This document shows, in pieces, positions 37,406 to 48,780 of a stretch of DNA of 64,000 nt (positions within the stretch are counted from its first letter, which is position 1; every line of letters begins with the position of its first letter). The DNA is from Actinernus sp. WN-2022 (taxonomy: Eukaryota > Cnidaria > Anthozoa > Actiniaria > Actinernidae): positions 186,001 through 250,000 of the forward strand of contig JAOWCC010000026.1 in the NCBI GenBank assembly GCA_030867875.1, given 5' to 3'. A model generated the notes under the pieces. That model did not search any database, was not told where the DNA came from, and saw only the letters and a program-made list of their open reading frames with translations. The position numbers and the translations under genes are program-made.

Positions 37406-38700
37406 TCTTTCTTGATCTAAAAAAGGCGTTTGATACCGTAAATCATGAGATCCTCTTGGATAAACTCATGGCTTACGGTATCAAAGGACATGCCTTAGGC
37501 CTTATGAAATCTTACTTAAACAATAGAGAGCAAACTTGCCAGGTTAACGGCAGGCTCTCTGGTCATAGAAAAGTAACCTGTGGAATCCTCCAAGGGTCAA
37601 TTCTCGGTCCACTTCTGTTCATACTATATATTAACGATTTGCCAAACTGTCTCGAGCATACTACCCCTAGGTTGTTTGCAGATGATACGAGCCTAACGGC
37701 TGTTGGCAAGTCAGTTAGTGAAGCTGAAGTGGTCCTGAATCATGACCTTAGTAATGTTAAAAAATGGCTATCAGCTAACAAATTAAGCCTGAATATAGCC
37801 AAAACAGAGTACACTTTGATTGGATCAAGACCCAAAATACAAAATATTGCCACAGAACCTAATGTTCTTATTGCCGTTGACCCAGTCAAACGAGTCCATG
37901 ATTGCAAGGTACTCGGTTTACACATAGACGAATTTCTAACATGGGAAAAACACATCGATGACATAGCCAAGAAAGTCTCATCGGGAATTGGGGCAATAAA
38001 AAAGCTCAGGGAATTTGTAGACCGTGATACGCTAGTATGCGTTTATAATGCCCTTGTGCTATCCCACTTCGACTATTGTTGCGAGGTGTGGGACACGTTG
38101 GGAAGCATACTATCACAGCGTCTGCAGAAACTTCAAAACAGGTGCGCTATGGTGATTATGAAGCGTCCGAACGAAGCTGGGCAATCTGAAATAGCTCTCC
38201 GCTCATTGGGTTGGATCACACTTGAGGAGCGGAGAGCTAAAATTAAGGCTGGACTCATGTTCAAAATAATCAACAATTTGGCACCTCAACGGCTCTCTAG
38301 CATCTTCAGTGACTCGTATGCAGTCAATTGCAACTACGACCTGCGGAATACACGTAAAAAAAATTCCGTTCCTCTTCCTAAAACTGAATTTCTAAAAAAG
38401 AGCCTTAGTTACAATGGAGCCAAAATATGGAATGAATTACCTATAGAATTAAGAACCTCTGAGTCATCAGCCCAGTTTCGCTCAAAGATTTCACCCGGCC
38501 TATTAGCGTAATTATATGCATTAGTATCTAAATATAGTAGTTAGCAGTTTATAGTAGTATTTATCATAGATTGACATGTATTAGGTTAGTTTTTAGCTTA
38601 GAACATTATTTTATTTATATGAGTATAGTGCACGCCCCTTCTGGAAATCAGCTTCTAGTTGTGAGGGTGCTGCGTGTGTTTAAATAAAGTTGATCTGACT
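37405..38700 (+). mobile_element. 5'-truncated LINE (CR1/jockey-like RT)
   Basis: Begins inside RT motif A (FLDLKKAFDTVNH). The 351-aa frame from 37456 has GILQGSILGPLLFILYINDL, the LFADDTS catalytic motif and a thumb/C-terminal region ending YNGAKIWNELP. After the stop at 38511 a 3' untranslated region runs to about 38700, ending AAATAAAGTTGATCTGAC. The ORF is open. Poor direct repeats (ACTTTACAAC and ACTTTGTAAC) may be the target duplication. Confidence 0.8.
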
Positions 38701-38701
38701 T

Positions 38702-39080
38702 TGTAACAAACTCTACATCGGAGAAACAGGGCGAAGATTAGGAGATCAATTCCGCGAACACTTGCTAGATGTTAGGACTAACAGCAAGGATCTTGCCAAA
38801 CCAGTAACTCGCCACTTTAATCTTCCTGACCATTACATTAATCACATCACTGTATGCGACATTTCTCTTCATCAAGGTACTACCGTAACCCGTAAACGCA
38901 AAAAACAGAATGTTATTTTCAAATTAGGAACTTTGGCACCTATGGACGTTTTTCTTTATTTTAATTTCATAATTCGCAAATTCATTCGTACTTTGATCAG
39001 CATGCTACATTACTTTATTCATCGACATTCTGTATTCCATTGCGGCTATTATAATTTCTATTGTTGCCGCAATTTTCTTT
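38702..39080 (+). pseudogene. Penelope-like GIY-YIG endonuclease fragment, 3' of the LINE
   Basis: Translates as CNKLYIGETGRRLGDQFREH, then a RHFNLPDHYINHITVCD block, the signature of Penelope-like GIY-YIG endonucleases. The 106-aa frame stays open to 39082. It continues the interrupted frame from 37405. Confidence 0.75.
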
Positions 39081-39084
39081 GATC

Positions 39085-39560
39085 CTAATTGATCCGAGTA
39101 CATGTTTCCTCGGTGGTAATCATGCATACCACGCTATATACACCATTTCCCCGCCCACAATTCCCTCTTTTGCTCTGACGAATATCTTCTACTTCAGGTA
39201 CATCCACCAGTAGATCTGACACAGTGCGCTGGAATATCTCTGGGGCACTAGCTATTCCAAATGGCATCCTGTTGAACCGGTAGCGCCCAACAAGGGTGAT
39301 GAATGTAGTCAACAGGGAACTATTCTTATCAAGTGAAATTTGTCAGAAGCCACTAAACGCATCCAGCTTGGAAAACACAGTTGACCCTGCAAACTTGTAA
39401 AGAACATCATCGAGGACAGGAGGCGTATACTTCTTACCCTCTACAGACTGTTAAAGGGTCCTTAGGTCAACACACACACGTATTTTCCATTACTTTTGAT
39501 AACTGGCACCATTGGTGCACATCATGCAGTTGGATCTGTAACCTTCTCAATTATGTTATT
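39085..39560 (-). pseudogene. Ty3/gypsy reverse transcriptase fragment
   Basis: The reverse strand contains GRYRFNRMPFGIASAPEIFQR, the gypsy RT motif. Frames are broken by stops and no other domain is present. Confidence 0.6.
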
Positions 39561-39640
39561 AGCCTCCATTCTCGTTACTCTGCTTCGACCTTTGATAGAA
39601 GGGGAATTGCGATCCTATGAGGCAGGGACCGCGGAGCGAG

Positions 39641-40463
39641 GGGGGCTGGGGGTTTGTAAATATTGTCACTTCCTCGCCTTCTACGACTCGTTTTACAGTA
39701 CTGGTATACATGCATCAGGAGTTCCGGACTTCCGGTTGGATCACACTGCATTCTGGGTAGGTGGGCTCAGAAAAGTGGGCATCAACTTCTAGATCGGCCA
39801 TATTGGATTTGAGTGCAGTCAATGTTTGCTCCTTTGCAAGTTCAAAAACTTACTACCTAATACACGGAATATCTTACCTTTACAGATTCTTCAGTTGGGA
39901 GTTCTAAGTCGATGTTTAAGCTTTAGAACGGGATTAATAAAGTTTCCAAGTTGACTGCGCTCAAATCCAATATGGCCGCTCTAGAAGTTGATGCCCACTT
40001 TTCTGAGCCCACCTACCCAGAATGCAGTGTGATCCAACCGGAAGTCCGGAACTCCTGATGCATGTATTAGAGGGAAGTTGGGCTCTGACTCAAAAGTCAG
40101 TAAATGATATTTCCTTCTTGTAAGAAACAATCTGAAAATATCCTGTCAAGGTTTTGATAGTTAGCAATAAACTGCCAGTGTTTGATAAGAATCTTTTTTA
40201 AGATTTGGAGTTAAGCCGGCGCTGTGTTAGCGCAAGATGAGTCAGTGAACGAGGCATTTGAGTAAGTTTCAACTCTGGCTTTATTTTCGTTGCTAGAAAA
40301 TACATTGGATGAGTTGAATGATTTCAACATAGACTCTAGTTCTTTGAACTTGGCTTGGATGGTACCAATGTAATTGGCTGGTGTGTTTCTGGCATGGTTC
40401 GGTTTGGTCGCCCTGTGGTAAGATCTGTTGGTGGCGGATCGTATCTGCTGATGAGCTATTAGC
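39641..40463 (+). repeat. Left long inverted repeat of a nested element
   Basis: Pairs with 41207-41668 over about 460 bp once the MITE at 39707-40066 is removed. Shared blocks include TTGTAAATATTGTCAC and GGAAGTTGGGCTCTGACTC. Confidence 0.7.
39707..40066. mobile_element. MITE inside the left inverted repeat
   Basis: Inverted ends of about 110 bp beginning ACATGCATCAGGAGTTCCGG, flanked by TA dinucleotides. Its removal restores the match with the other repeat arm at 41600-41640, so it inserted after that repeat formed. Confidence 0.7.
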
Positions 40464-40583
40464 TATGGATCAAAGTTCTTTGTTCCCGGATCGAAATCTA
40501 CCCATAGAAGCACAATATATCTGACCAATCGTATCGAACTTAAGGTTTTACCTCGCATATAAAAAGGGATACTCTACGACTAG

Positions 40584-41201
40584 TTGGTCACATTCCAGCT
40601 CGCAACCCCACGAGCACACCACCACGCTTATAAAGCAGCTGACGAAAGAAAACTCATTAGTTCTCCGAAACCGGTCTTGCTACAAGCTTACAATAGTTCT
40701 CTTCAGAACTCTACGGCCCGTGCCAACAGCCAATCCGACAGCGAAATCGCTGTCATTCTTGCAGAGATGACAGACAGCCAGATACTGCTGCGATCCATCT
40801 CACCTATCAAGTCCCATACTAAGAGGCAACAACCTTCTGATACCGAAGATGAGATCCCCTCATCCCAGACACCCTCTAAGCGTCTCAAGACCACAGAGGT
40901 TTTCCGTAATATCAGAAACAAGATTGCCAGCATCGAAAACAGACGGGCTAAACAGACAAAATCTCTGCTAGTCCTGCGGGAACACACCAGCAAGTCCACC
41001 TGTCCCTATGGTCTCCAGTACCGGTCACAGCCGCACATGAGACAGGACAGTGAGTTTCAAGCTGAAATGAACAAGATCTGCCGCAAGGCCCAACAAGATC
41101 TTCTGCATCTTATGGTCAAACAACAAGAGCGAAACATCAGCACAGATATCGAGACTTTAAACAGCCTTAACAGCCAGCTGAAAATACACTATCCTGACTA
41201 G
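40584..41201 (+). CDS. Open 205-aa protein between long inverted repeats
   Basis: Intact frame enclosed by the inverted repeats, preceded by a TATAAAAAGGG box at about 40558. Basic and serine-rich first half, a RQQPSDTEDEIPSSQTPSKRLK linker (about 90-111), then a helical coiled-coil-like domain with FQAEMNKICRKAQQDLLHL. No catalytic motif. Being the only gene in its element, it may be a DNA-binding accessory of a non-autonomous transposon. I recall similar small helical proteins in cnidarian repeats but cannot name the family. Confidence 0.55.
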   Translation: MVTFQLATPRAHHHAYKAADERKLISSPKPVLLQAYNSSLQNSTARANSQSDSEIAVILAEMTDSQILLRSISPIKSHTKRQQPSDTEDEIPSSQTPSKRLKTTEVFRNIRNKIASIENRRAKQTKSLLVLREHTSKSTCPYGLQYRSQPHMRQDSEFQAEMNKICRKAQQDLLHLMVKQQERNISTDIETLNSLNSQLKIHYPD

Positions 41202-41206
41202 CCGAA

Positions 41207-41668
41207 GCTAATAGCTCATCAGCAGATACGATCCGCCACCAACAGAACTAACCACAGGGCGACCAAACCGAACCATGCCAGAAACACACCAGCCAATGAC
41301 ATTGGTACCATCCAAGCCAAGTTCAAAGAACTAGAGTCTATGTTGAAATCATTCAACTCATCCAATGTATTTTCTAGCAACGAAAATAAAGCCAGAGTTG
41401 AAACTTACTCAAATGCCTCGTTCACTGACTCATCTTGCGCTAACACAGCGCCGGCTTAACTCCAAATCTTAAAAAGATTCTTATCAAACACTGGCAGTTT
41501 ATTGCTAACTATCAAAACCTTAACAGGATCCTTTCAGATAGTTTCTTACAAGAAGGAAACATCATTTACTGACTTTTGAGTCAGAGCCCAACTTCCATCT
41601 AATACCAGCACTCTAAAACGAGTCGTAGAAGGCGAGGCAGTGACAATATTTACAAGCTAAAGCCCCCC
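41207..41668 (-). repeat. Right long inverted repeat of the nested element
   Basis: Complement of 39641-40463 without the MITE. The inner boundary is GCTAATAGCTCATCAGCAG. Confidence 0.7.
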
Positions 41669-41724
41669 AAATAATTTTGAATTGAATTTTGAATTGATTT
41701 ACTTATTCTCCTAAACGCAAAAAT

Positions 41725-42880
41725 ATGTTAAAAGAAGTTAAAGCCAACCTAACGGATGAAGACGACCGTACCGCGGCTGGAGTTGCGAAATTCAGTGTTA
41801 CAAGATGGACTGTGCGAGCAGGTTGTTTTCAAAGCATTCTAGACGCTCTGGGCGGAATGCCTGGACTCCAAGTTAGACCCAGACGTTCATGGTCGGGTTA
41901 TAGGATGTCAGGCGCAAATGAAAACATGTAATTTCTTCTTTGAGTTGAATTTAGGAGAGAGCGTATTTTCCCATACTGACAATTTGTCATAGACATTACA
42001 AAAAGCCTCCATATCAGCCACCAATGCAAAACATCTCTCCAATTTAACAGTGCAGGCACTGAAGAATATAAGGAATGATGACTGCTTTAAAGCGTTCTAT
42101 CAAACCATGCTACACAAGAAATAGCGTTTTCATCCAGACATTGCATGGCGACCCAGAAGTACTGAGAAAAATAAGAGCTCCGGCTATGGTAGAGGTAGGC
42201 TCGGGAGGCTCATCATTTTCTGAGACGGCAGATTACTTATACAGACGGACATACTTCGAGGCGCTTGACCTAATCGTTTCTGCTATCCAAAAACGATTTG
42301 AGTAATCACGTTGTGCAGCATATAGGCATTTAGAAGGCATTTAAGCTCGCAAGACATTTCTCCTCACATAACTACGTAAAGGAGAGCTACTCTGATGATA
42401 TTAATACGATATATCTACTTGCTCAGCTCGACGTATTCAAAGTGCTCACGAATGGTCATGTTAAGAAGATAGTGTGCTTTCTATACGTTTTAAAGGCCGT
42501 TAAGGCCCTTGTCCCCGGCAAAAAGCATTTAATCAGCGAAGTAATCACTGTGTGCACACTTATCCATGTCAACCCGGCTAGTAGTTCCACTGATGAGAGA
42601 ACTTTTTCGATGGCAAGGAAAGTAAAGACAAGGCTGAGAGCTAATATGCAACAACAACGATTCAACAATGTTGCTCTCTTGAACTGTCACAAAAGGCGAA
42701 CAGAACGAATTCGAGTGCTCGATATTGCAAATGAGTTTGTGTCGCGAAACGCGAAAAGTCAACCGCAAACGATATATTGGATCTTCCTGGATCTCACAGC
42801 AAGACCTTTATTAAAGATCATACCGTGTGAAAGATCCAAAATTCCCATTGCGGTTGTCGTAGCTAAGGTGAGTGAATAAA
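41725..42880 (+). pseudogene. hAT-family transposase remnant
   Basis: Broken frames in order: DRTAAGVAKFSVTRWTVRAG (41725 onward), EVGSGGSSFSETADYLYRR (42200) and a C-terminal hAT dimerisation region with LIHVNPASSSTDERTFSMAR and RFNNVALLNCHKRRTERI (42550-42720). The order is that of hAT transposases carrying a TTF/ZMYM-type N-terminus, but several frameshifts separate the parts. Inactive. Confidence 0.7.
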
Positions 42881-43080
42881 TGTGCGCCGTATGACATTTT
42901 ATTATGATTCTAGTGTTCGGAAAAGATACGCAATAGAATTGAATGTTCTGTAGTGGCTGTTGTTTGGTCTTTGAAAATATTATTATTGTTTGATAACGCA
43001 ATTGAAGGCAAGCACAGTTTAATAGCTCTTATTAATTTGTTTACAATGTTTTGTCTAAGTAATTACTGCAATTAATTAGC

Positions 43081-43130
43081 CCAGGCCCCCCCCCTCCCCC
43101 CTCCCCCTCCCCCCACCCCTCCCCCAATCC
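43081..43130 (+). repeat. C-rich tract
   Basis: Almost pure C runs with scattered T and A just inside the right end of the hAT-like element. Possible assembly trouble spot. Confidence 0.8.
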
Positions 43131-43429
43131 AAAATTCGCGGTCCCTGTGAGGGGTGTTGACACGGGACACATGGATTTACACTGGATTCACGCCGTCCTT
43201 CAGTTTTCTCTTAACAATTGACAATGCCAATATCTCCAAACACAATAATTCCTCATCCTCGTCTATTTTCTTTATCAGTCCCATTTTTACTGCTACCACG
43301 CGACTCAGTAGGCTATCAACCGTAGAATTCTCCACAACAAGAACTATGAATTCATAACCTATACCCTCTTACTCAACTCGAACAATAAACTGTCCTTTGC
43401 AAGGGAGTGATCCACGAGGACTATTAAAA

Positions 43430-43727
43430 ATATTTACATTTGAGAAAATATGTACACACGAGAAAAGTATTTACACCTCAGAAAATTATTGACACTTGAG
43501 AAAAAATATTTACACTTCAGAAATGTATTTAAATACACCTGAGAACATTAGTTTTTATTATATATTTTGAGAAAAATGATTCACACTTGACATAATTATT
43601 TTAATCACACTTGAGAACATTATTTGAACTTGAAAAAAAAGTAATTATACTTGTCAAACCTACTTACACTTCCTAAAATTATTTTGCACTTGAGGAAAAG
43701 TATTCACACTTGACAAAAGTATTTAAC
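43430..43727 (+). repeat. Short-period satellite, left part
   Basis: Diverged units of about 20-25 bp built on TATTTACACTTGAGAAAA. The same array resumes in the same orientation at 48374-48780, so the DIRS-like element lies within it. Confidence 0.7.
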
Positions 43728-44122
43728 GGTGGCTCACAGGAACAAAACACAACTCAATCTTAGGTGTAAAACACAGTTTCGTGACACACAACAAAGTTTT
43801 GTAAAACACAACAAAGTTTCGTGCAACACAACAAAATTTCATCAAACATAACAAAGTTTCGTGGAACACAACAAATTTTCCTGAAACACAACAATTTCTT
43901 GTTGACCAAAACAGCTTTTCTCGAAAGCTACAAACGTTTCCGAGTCAAAATTATCGTTTGTAGAACATAACAATGTTTCACAAAACACAACAATGAACTG
44001 AAATACAAATAAAAGTTCGAGAACACAACAAAATTTCGGAGGATTGATATCTAGCCCGGACGCGATTAAATGGTTAAGAGACTAGGGCGAATCTAGCACA
44101 CGTTGGTTTTGCTCTCTTCGAT

Positions 44123-44479
44123 TTGATGTCCGCCATGTTTTGTCAAGCATGTGGTGGCTGGCTTAGAAAAGACTATAAATACTGCTCTAAATGCGGCAAA
44201 ATCCCCTCTGCACCTAAAAATTCAGCCTCTAGGAGTTCGCTGGATACCTTTGAGGCCGACTATAAATCTAAAAAATCGCACGAAAGACGGCACCTCTGCA
44301 GCAGCAAAAATCGCAAGATGGATGGGTCTCCATTCACAATTGCTATAGGCAGTATAGGCATGGCTGTGAATAGTGATCTATTCTCACCGATCTTCCCTTC
44401 ACTCTTTAAGCTACGTTGGTTGCCTTCAGGAAAGAGGTCAAAAGACGGAGTGGAGGGTAGGGAAAAACCAAAACTCTGA
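44123..44479 (+). pseudogene. Zinc-ribbon protein copy in the left inverted terminal region
   Basis: 118-aa frame with FCQACGGWLRKDYKYCSKCGK, a C-x2-C ... C-x2-C zinc ribbon, then a serine/lysine-rich body. It mirrors the 47769-48029 copy; the C-terminal part here runs out of homology. Confidence 0.55.
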
Positions 44480-44770
44480 AGGCGAACCAAAAATACCGTC
44501 GAGTAAAGAGAAGACCAATAGCAAGTATGCCTACGGTCAAGCCATAGCTAGTCTCCCGACTCCTCGTGTGAAGTGAGATTAATTGATTTGCACAATAGGT
44601 TATATACTCGGGAAGACCGCTGAAAATAGTGATCTATTCTCACCGATCTTCCCTTCACTCTTTCAGCTATGGGAGAGAACACGTTGGTTGTAGTACATGG
44701 CTAGCGGTAATTTATTTCTTGAGGCAGCTTGCGCACTAAGTACAAAGCATATCCTCCCAATCTCAAATAA

Positions 44771-44977
44771 TTAAGGAAATAAAATTATGAAGTGTGTAGA
44801 TGGAAAAGCACAAACAAATTGCTTGAGTGAGTTCATGTCAAGGTACTGATCGGTGGGCGAAAACTGCAATGGGTCTATGGAGGCCAAGGAGCTTGACGGA
44901 CCATCAAACCGGAGGACTTGCGCAAGCTTCATATAATAATTGGCAGTACGAGGCCTATGCCATCCTACGTGGGACAT
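44771..44977 (-). pseudogene. Tyrosine recombinase C-terminal fragment
   Basis: Reads MSHVGWHRPRTANYYMKLAQ, matching the H-x-x-W ... Y active-site end of DIRS recombinases. Only this part is recognisable. Confidence 0.5.
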
Positions 44978-45120
44978 AATGTCAGCAAGAAATGACCCTG
45001 TCAGGGTGATCGAAAGCTGTGAAGCGTCTCCCCTTCATCGATATTCCCTTCCTTGAGATAAGAGCGCACCCTGGACTCAGCGATCGTCGTTACAAAGACG
45101 TGGCTTTTGCGGTTTCACAG

Positions 45121-45740
45121 TTAGTGGTAAAACAAGATGTGGGGGTTGAACTTGGTTCCCCATAGCGAAATAGCGCCGGATGCCAGTCTATTCAAAATAG
45201 CATTAGAAATGAATTTAACAAATGGTTTACATGTTGGATGGTTATGCAATATTGTTTCTGGAGGGATATCCGAGTCGTATTCGACACCATTATAGCTTCC
45301 CTTAAAGTGCTGGAAATACTTGTACACGTCGACTTTGCTTTGAACCTAATTGAGAACTTCAGAAGCCTGGGGAAAACTCTCAGGACCAGAAAACACTTGT
45401 TTCCAGGCATCAACGTTCTGATGCAAGCCCCCTACTACAAAGGAATCGGGATCACGTAAGGCAAGGTTGGATATATTCCCAAAAGCTCGCCCAGAAATGA
45501 CGTGAGCGATGTGATCAGGCGATATACGGGAATTCTGAGCTGCCACTCCCTGAGCTGACAGAGGAGCGCCGTCGAAGGAAACCCATTTCTTTTGAGTAAC
45601 TTCAACATTGTGTGGATCGAAGCCAGTGTCCAATACCCATTGTGGGGTATGATAAACTTTAGTGCGCTTTGGGTGACTGAACTGGCGAAAAGAGAAAAGA
45701 AAACAATAAGGGAAGGAGCTGACTTAAACTCTAACATTAT
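45121..45740 (-). pseudogene. DIRS-like RT-region fragment
   Basis: Broken frames containing GRAFGNISNLALRDPDSFVV and KYFQHFKGSYNGVEYDS, which I associate from memory with the segment before the RT domain of cnidarian DIRS-like elements. The catalytic RT motifs are missing. Confidence 0.45.
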
Positions 45741-46529
45741 TCCTTAATGCGAGGCGAGGAGACGGTGACATAATAGCGTTGTCGAAAATGAAGCCCAGGG
45801 AGTGACAGCCTTGGCGCCGGGTGATCCGAGAGGGTGCTCTAGAGACCCCCCAAGCACTGGCACTAAACTTAAGGGAAATAACAGGAGACTAAGGGACCCC
45901 AGTCAAAACAGCACAACTATGCTTGAACTTGGCAAAAGCGAAATACAAATGTGGAACCTAAACTAAGAATACAATTTAATATTTTGCTTGAATATACTGT
46001 TATTACTAGGCGTAATCACCGAAAATTACTATGCTGATAAAGACAATAACTTGAAAAGGTTGCTGCAACCGTTGCTATAGACTTTCTCAACGTCTTTCTT
46101 AGCCCCCCGCACGAAGGACTTTTTCCACTTGCAGCGCGCCAAATTTACCGGTTTCTTTTTCAACCGGAGGCGTGGCTTATGAGGTACTAAGATTTGCCCA
46201 ATTACAAAGCGTCGATTCTTCAGGCATTGTATGTTGACGTGTCAAGTCAGTCGACCGTGGATGTGGTATTTACAATTTGATTGTTCTCAGAAAGAGTTTG
46301 TGAAAGGTGCGAAATGTAAGCTCCGTCCTTGAAACGTGTTTTCGCGCCAAAACATAACCTACCGATTCAATTTCCAACAAGTGAAACAAGATTCGATTTT
46401 TGATGCAGTAATCGCTTACCCAGTGACTCAGCGAGTTCGACTTGGAGCAAGTCTACCGTTGCTACGTCGTAATGAATAGCATATAATTTTAATAACATAA
46501 ATATATTATTATAGTTTTAAAAGCAACGG

Positions 46530-46980
46530 TCAACCCTTTGAATGGCATACGCCTATATTATAGTTTGTTTAATCGCCAACTCTGTGGCCTTCAAGCAAAA
46601 TGGTCAACCCTGTGACTTGTACGCATATTACCGTTTGTTTAATCGGCAAATCTGTGGCCCTCAAGCAAAATGGTCAACCCTGTGACTCGTACGCATATTA
46701 CAGTTTTTTAATCGCCAACTCTGTGGCCTTCAAGAAAATTGTCATCCCTGTGACTCGTACGCACATTACAGTTTTTTTAATCGCCAACTCTGTGGTCTTC
46801 AAGCAAATAGTCATCGCTGTGACTCGTACGCATATTACAGTTTTTAAGCGCCAACTCTGTGGCCTTCAAGCAAATGGTCATCACTGTGACTCGTACGCAT
46901 ATTACCGTTTTTAATCGCCAACTCTGTGGCCTTCAAGCAAATGGTCATCCCTGTGCCTCGTACAAATATTACAGTCTATA
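46530..46980 (+). repeat. Tandem repeat, about seven units of 64-70 bp
   Basis: Units contain ATCGCCAACTCTGTGGCCTT, then CAAGCAAATGGTCATC and TGACTCGTACGCATATTAC. The 104-aa and 93-aa frames across it are products of the repeat. Confidence 0.85.
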
Positions 46981-47768
46981 CTTTTTGGGTTTAAAGAAAA
47001 TTAGTGTCATCTCTGTGACCACTTTACAACATAAATGTCCGTTAAAAGGCTGTTCTATTAGACTAAGAAATAATAGGCTACGCTTGAGCGAAAGTTCGCC
47101 CAACTTGAGGTTAACCTCGAACTATACACGTGCATTCTAGCAGCCATCTCTATGGCAAGCTCACAAAGCAAATAAACCCAGTCTAAAATATATTCTAAAG
47201 ACTAAAGCACACTGAACTACGACCAGGCAACTAAAGAAAGTTAGCGAAATGCCTTTTATTTCATCTCTTATTCTCCAGTAGTTCGCTTGGTCGACTCGGG
47301 CTCGGACGGCAAAGAGTTGGAGAGATTAGACGGGCCAGCTCGAGGTTCTAAGGCTGGACCCTTGCCTTTTCCAGCATCAACGACAGAGCGAGATAGAGCT
47401 TGCTTTGCCTTTTCGGAATCGCCAACCAGCGGGGTGCTGTCCTTTTCGATAAGATACGGGTTAGGCATGGTGACCTGAACGACTCCTCGTGTGAAATTAG
47501 ATTAATTGATATGCACGATAGCTTATATACTCGGGAAGACCGCTGAAAATAGTGGTATCATGAAGTCCAGTAAGAGAGAAATGATTACCTGACGGAAGCC
47601 AGGCTTGCCATCCTCCAGGATAACATAGTTCAAATGTATGCTCGGTCTTTTCTAAAGGCCAGATCATAGGAAGCTCTCTTTCTTTAATGCTTCCTCTGAT
47701 ACAGTTTGCTGTTTTCCTAACTTTGAGTGGTAATGATTTCCGTCTTACCGGTCTTCATGATGCCATTA

Positions 47769-48029
47769 CTATACCGGCGTAGCCATGCCTATAGTGATTG
47801 TGACTTGAGACTTGTCCATCTTGCGTTTTTTTGCTGCTGCAGGAGTGCAGAGGTGCCCTGTTTTGTCCGATATTTTAGATTTATAGTCGGCATCAAAGGT
47901 ATCCAGCGAACTCCTAGAGGCTGAATTTTTAGGTGCAGAGGAGGTTTTGCCACATTTAGGACAGTATTTATAGTCTTTTCTAAGTTTGACAAAACATGGC
48001 GGACTTAAAATAAAAGACAGCAAAACCAA
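47769..48029 (-). pseudogene. Zinc-ribbon protein copy in the right inverted terminal region
   Basis: Frame with LRKDYKYCPKCGKTSSAPKN and a following SSLDTFDADYKSK block, homologous to 44123-44350. It would be the first gene of the DIRS-like element in its minus orientation. The first cysteine pair lies in a disturbed context. Confidence 0.55.
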
Positions 48030-48373
48030 CGTGAGTTAGATTCGCCCCAGTCTCTAGCTATTTTATCGCGTCCGGGCTATATACCAGTCCTCCAAATTTT
48101 GTTGTGTTCTTGAACTTTTATTTGTGTGTTGTGAAACATTGTTATGTTCTACAAACGATAATTTTGACTCGGAAACGTTTGTAGCGTTTCGAGAAAGCTG
48201 TTTTGGTCCGCCAACAAACAATTGTTGTGTTCCACGAAAATTTGTTGTGTTTCGTGAAATTGTATTTCGTTCCACGAAACTGTGTTATGTTTGATGACAC
48301 TGTGTTGTGTATCACGAAACTTTGTTGTGTTTTACACGTAAAATTGAGTTGTGTTCTGCCCCTGTGGGCCACC

Positions 48374-48780
48374 ATAAAAGTTACACTTGACAACACTTCA
48401 ACAAACTATTTACACTTGAGAAAAAGTGTTTATGCTTACATGAGAAAATTATTTGCACTTTATTTATTTTTTACACGGGAAAAGTGTTTACAATTCAGAA
48501 AAGTATTGACACTTGAGAAAAAAATATTTACACTCGACAAAAAGTACTTACACTTTATAAAAATATTTACACTTGAGAAAATTATGTCATTACGCGTGAG
48601 AAAATATTTTTTATTATATATTTTGAGAAAAATAATTTACACTTAACATAATTATTTGCACTTGAGAAAATTATTTGCACTTGAGAAAAAGTATTTATAC
48701 TGGACAACACTATTTATAGTTCACAAAATTATTTACACTTGTCAAACTTTTTATACTTGAGAAAAATGTATACTCATTGA
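48374..48780 (+). repeat. Short-period satellite, right part
   Basis: TTTACACTTGAGAAAA-type units in the same orientation as 43430-43727. Confidence 0.7.

Larger units (their letters stand above)
39623..43147 (+). mobile_element. Decayed hAT-like DNA transposon with nested insertions
   Basis: Ends CAGGGACCGCG and its complement CGCGGTCCCTG, a typical hAT terminal pattern. A hAT-type transposase remnant lies inside at 41725-42780. I found no exact 8-bp duplication (CTATGAGG left, TGAGGGGT right share only TGAGG with an offset). The left half is displaced by another inverted-repeat element. Confidence 0.55.
43728..48373 (-). mobile_element. Decayed DIRS-like (tyrosine recombinase) retrotransposon
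   Basis: Ends are inverted, GGTGGCTCACAGGAAC on the left and its diverged complement on the right, with inverted terminal regions of about 600 bp. On the minus strand come a zinc-ribbon protein (48029-47769), a short linker frame (47468-47268), an RT-type region (45737-45121) and a recombinase end (44977-44771). No target duplication, as expected for tyrosine-recombinase integration. A 75-bp direct repeat (44563-44635 and 47481-47556) also fits the split-repeat designs of this class. Inactive. Confidence 0.6.

Noticed and set aside
46600..47140. 104- and 93-aa open frames
   Set aside because: Direct products of the tandem repeat at 46530-46980.
48060..48360. Possible CRISPR-like array from the regular GTTGTGTT/ACGAAA spacing
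   Set aside because: Irregular, diverged short repeats in a eukaryotic retroelement end, with no unique spacers or cas genes.
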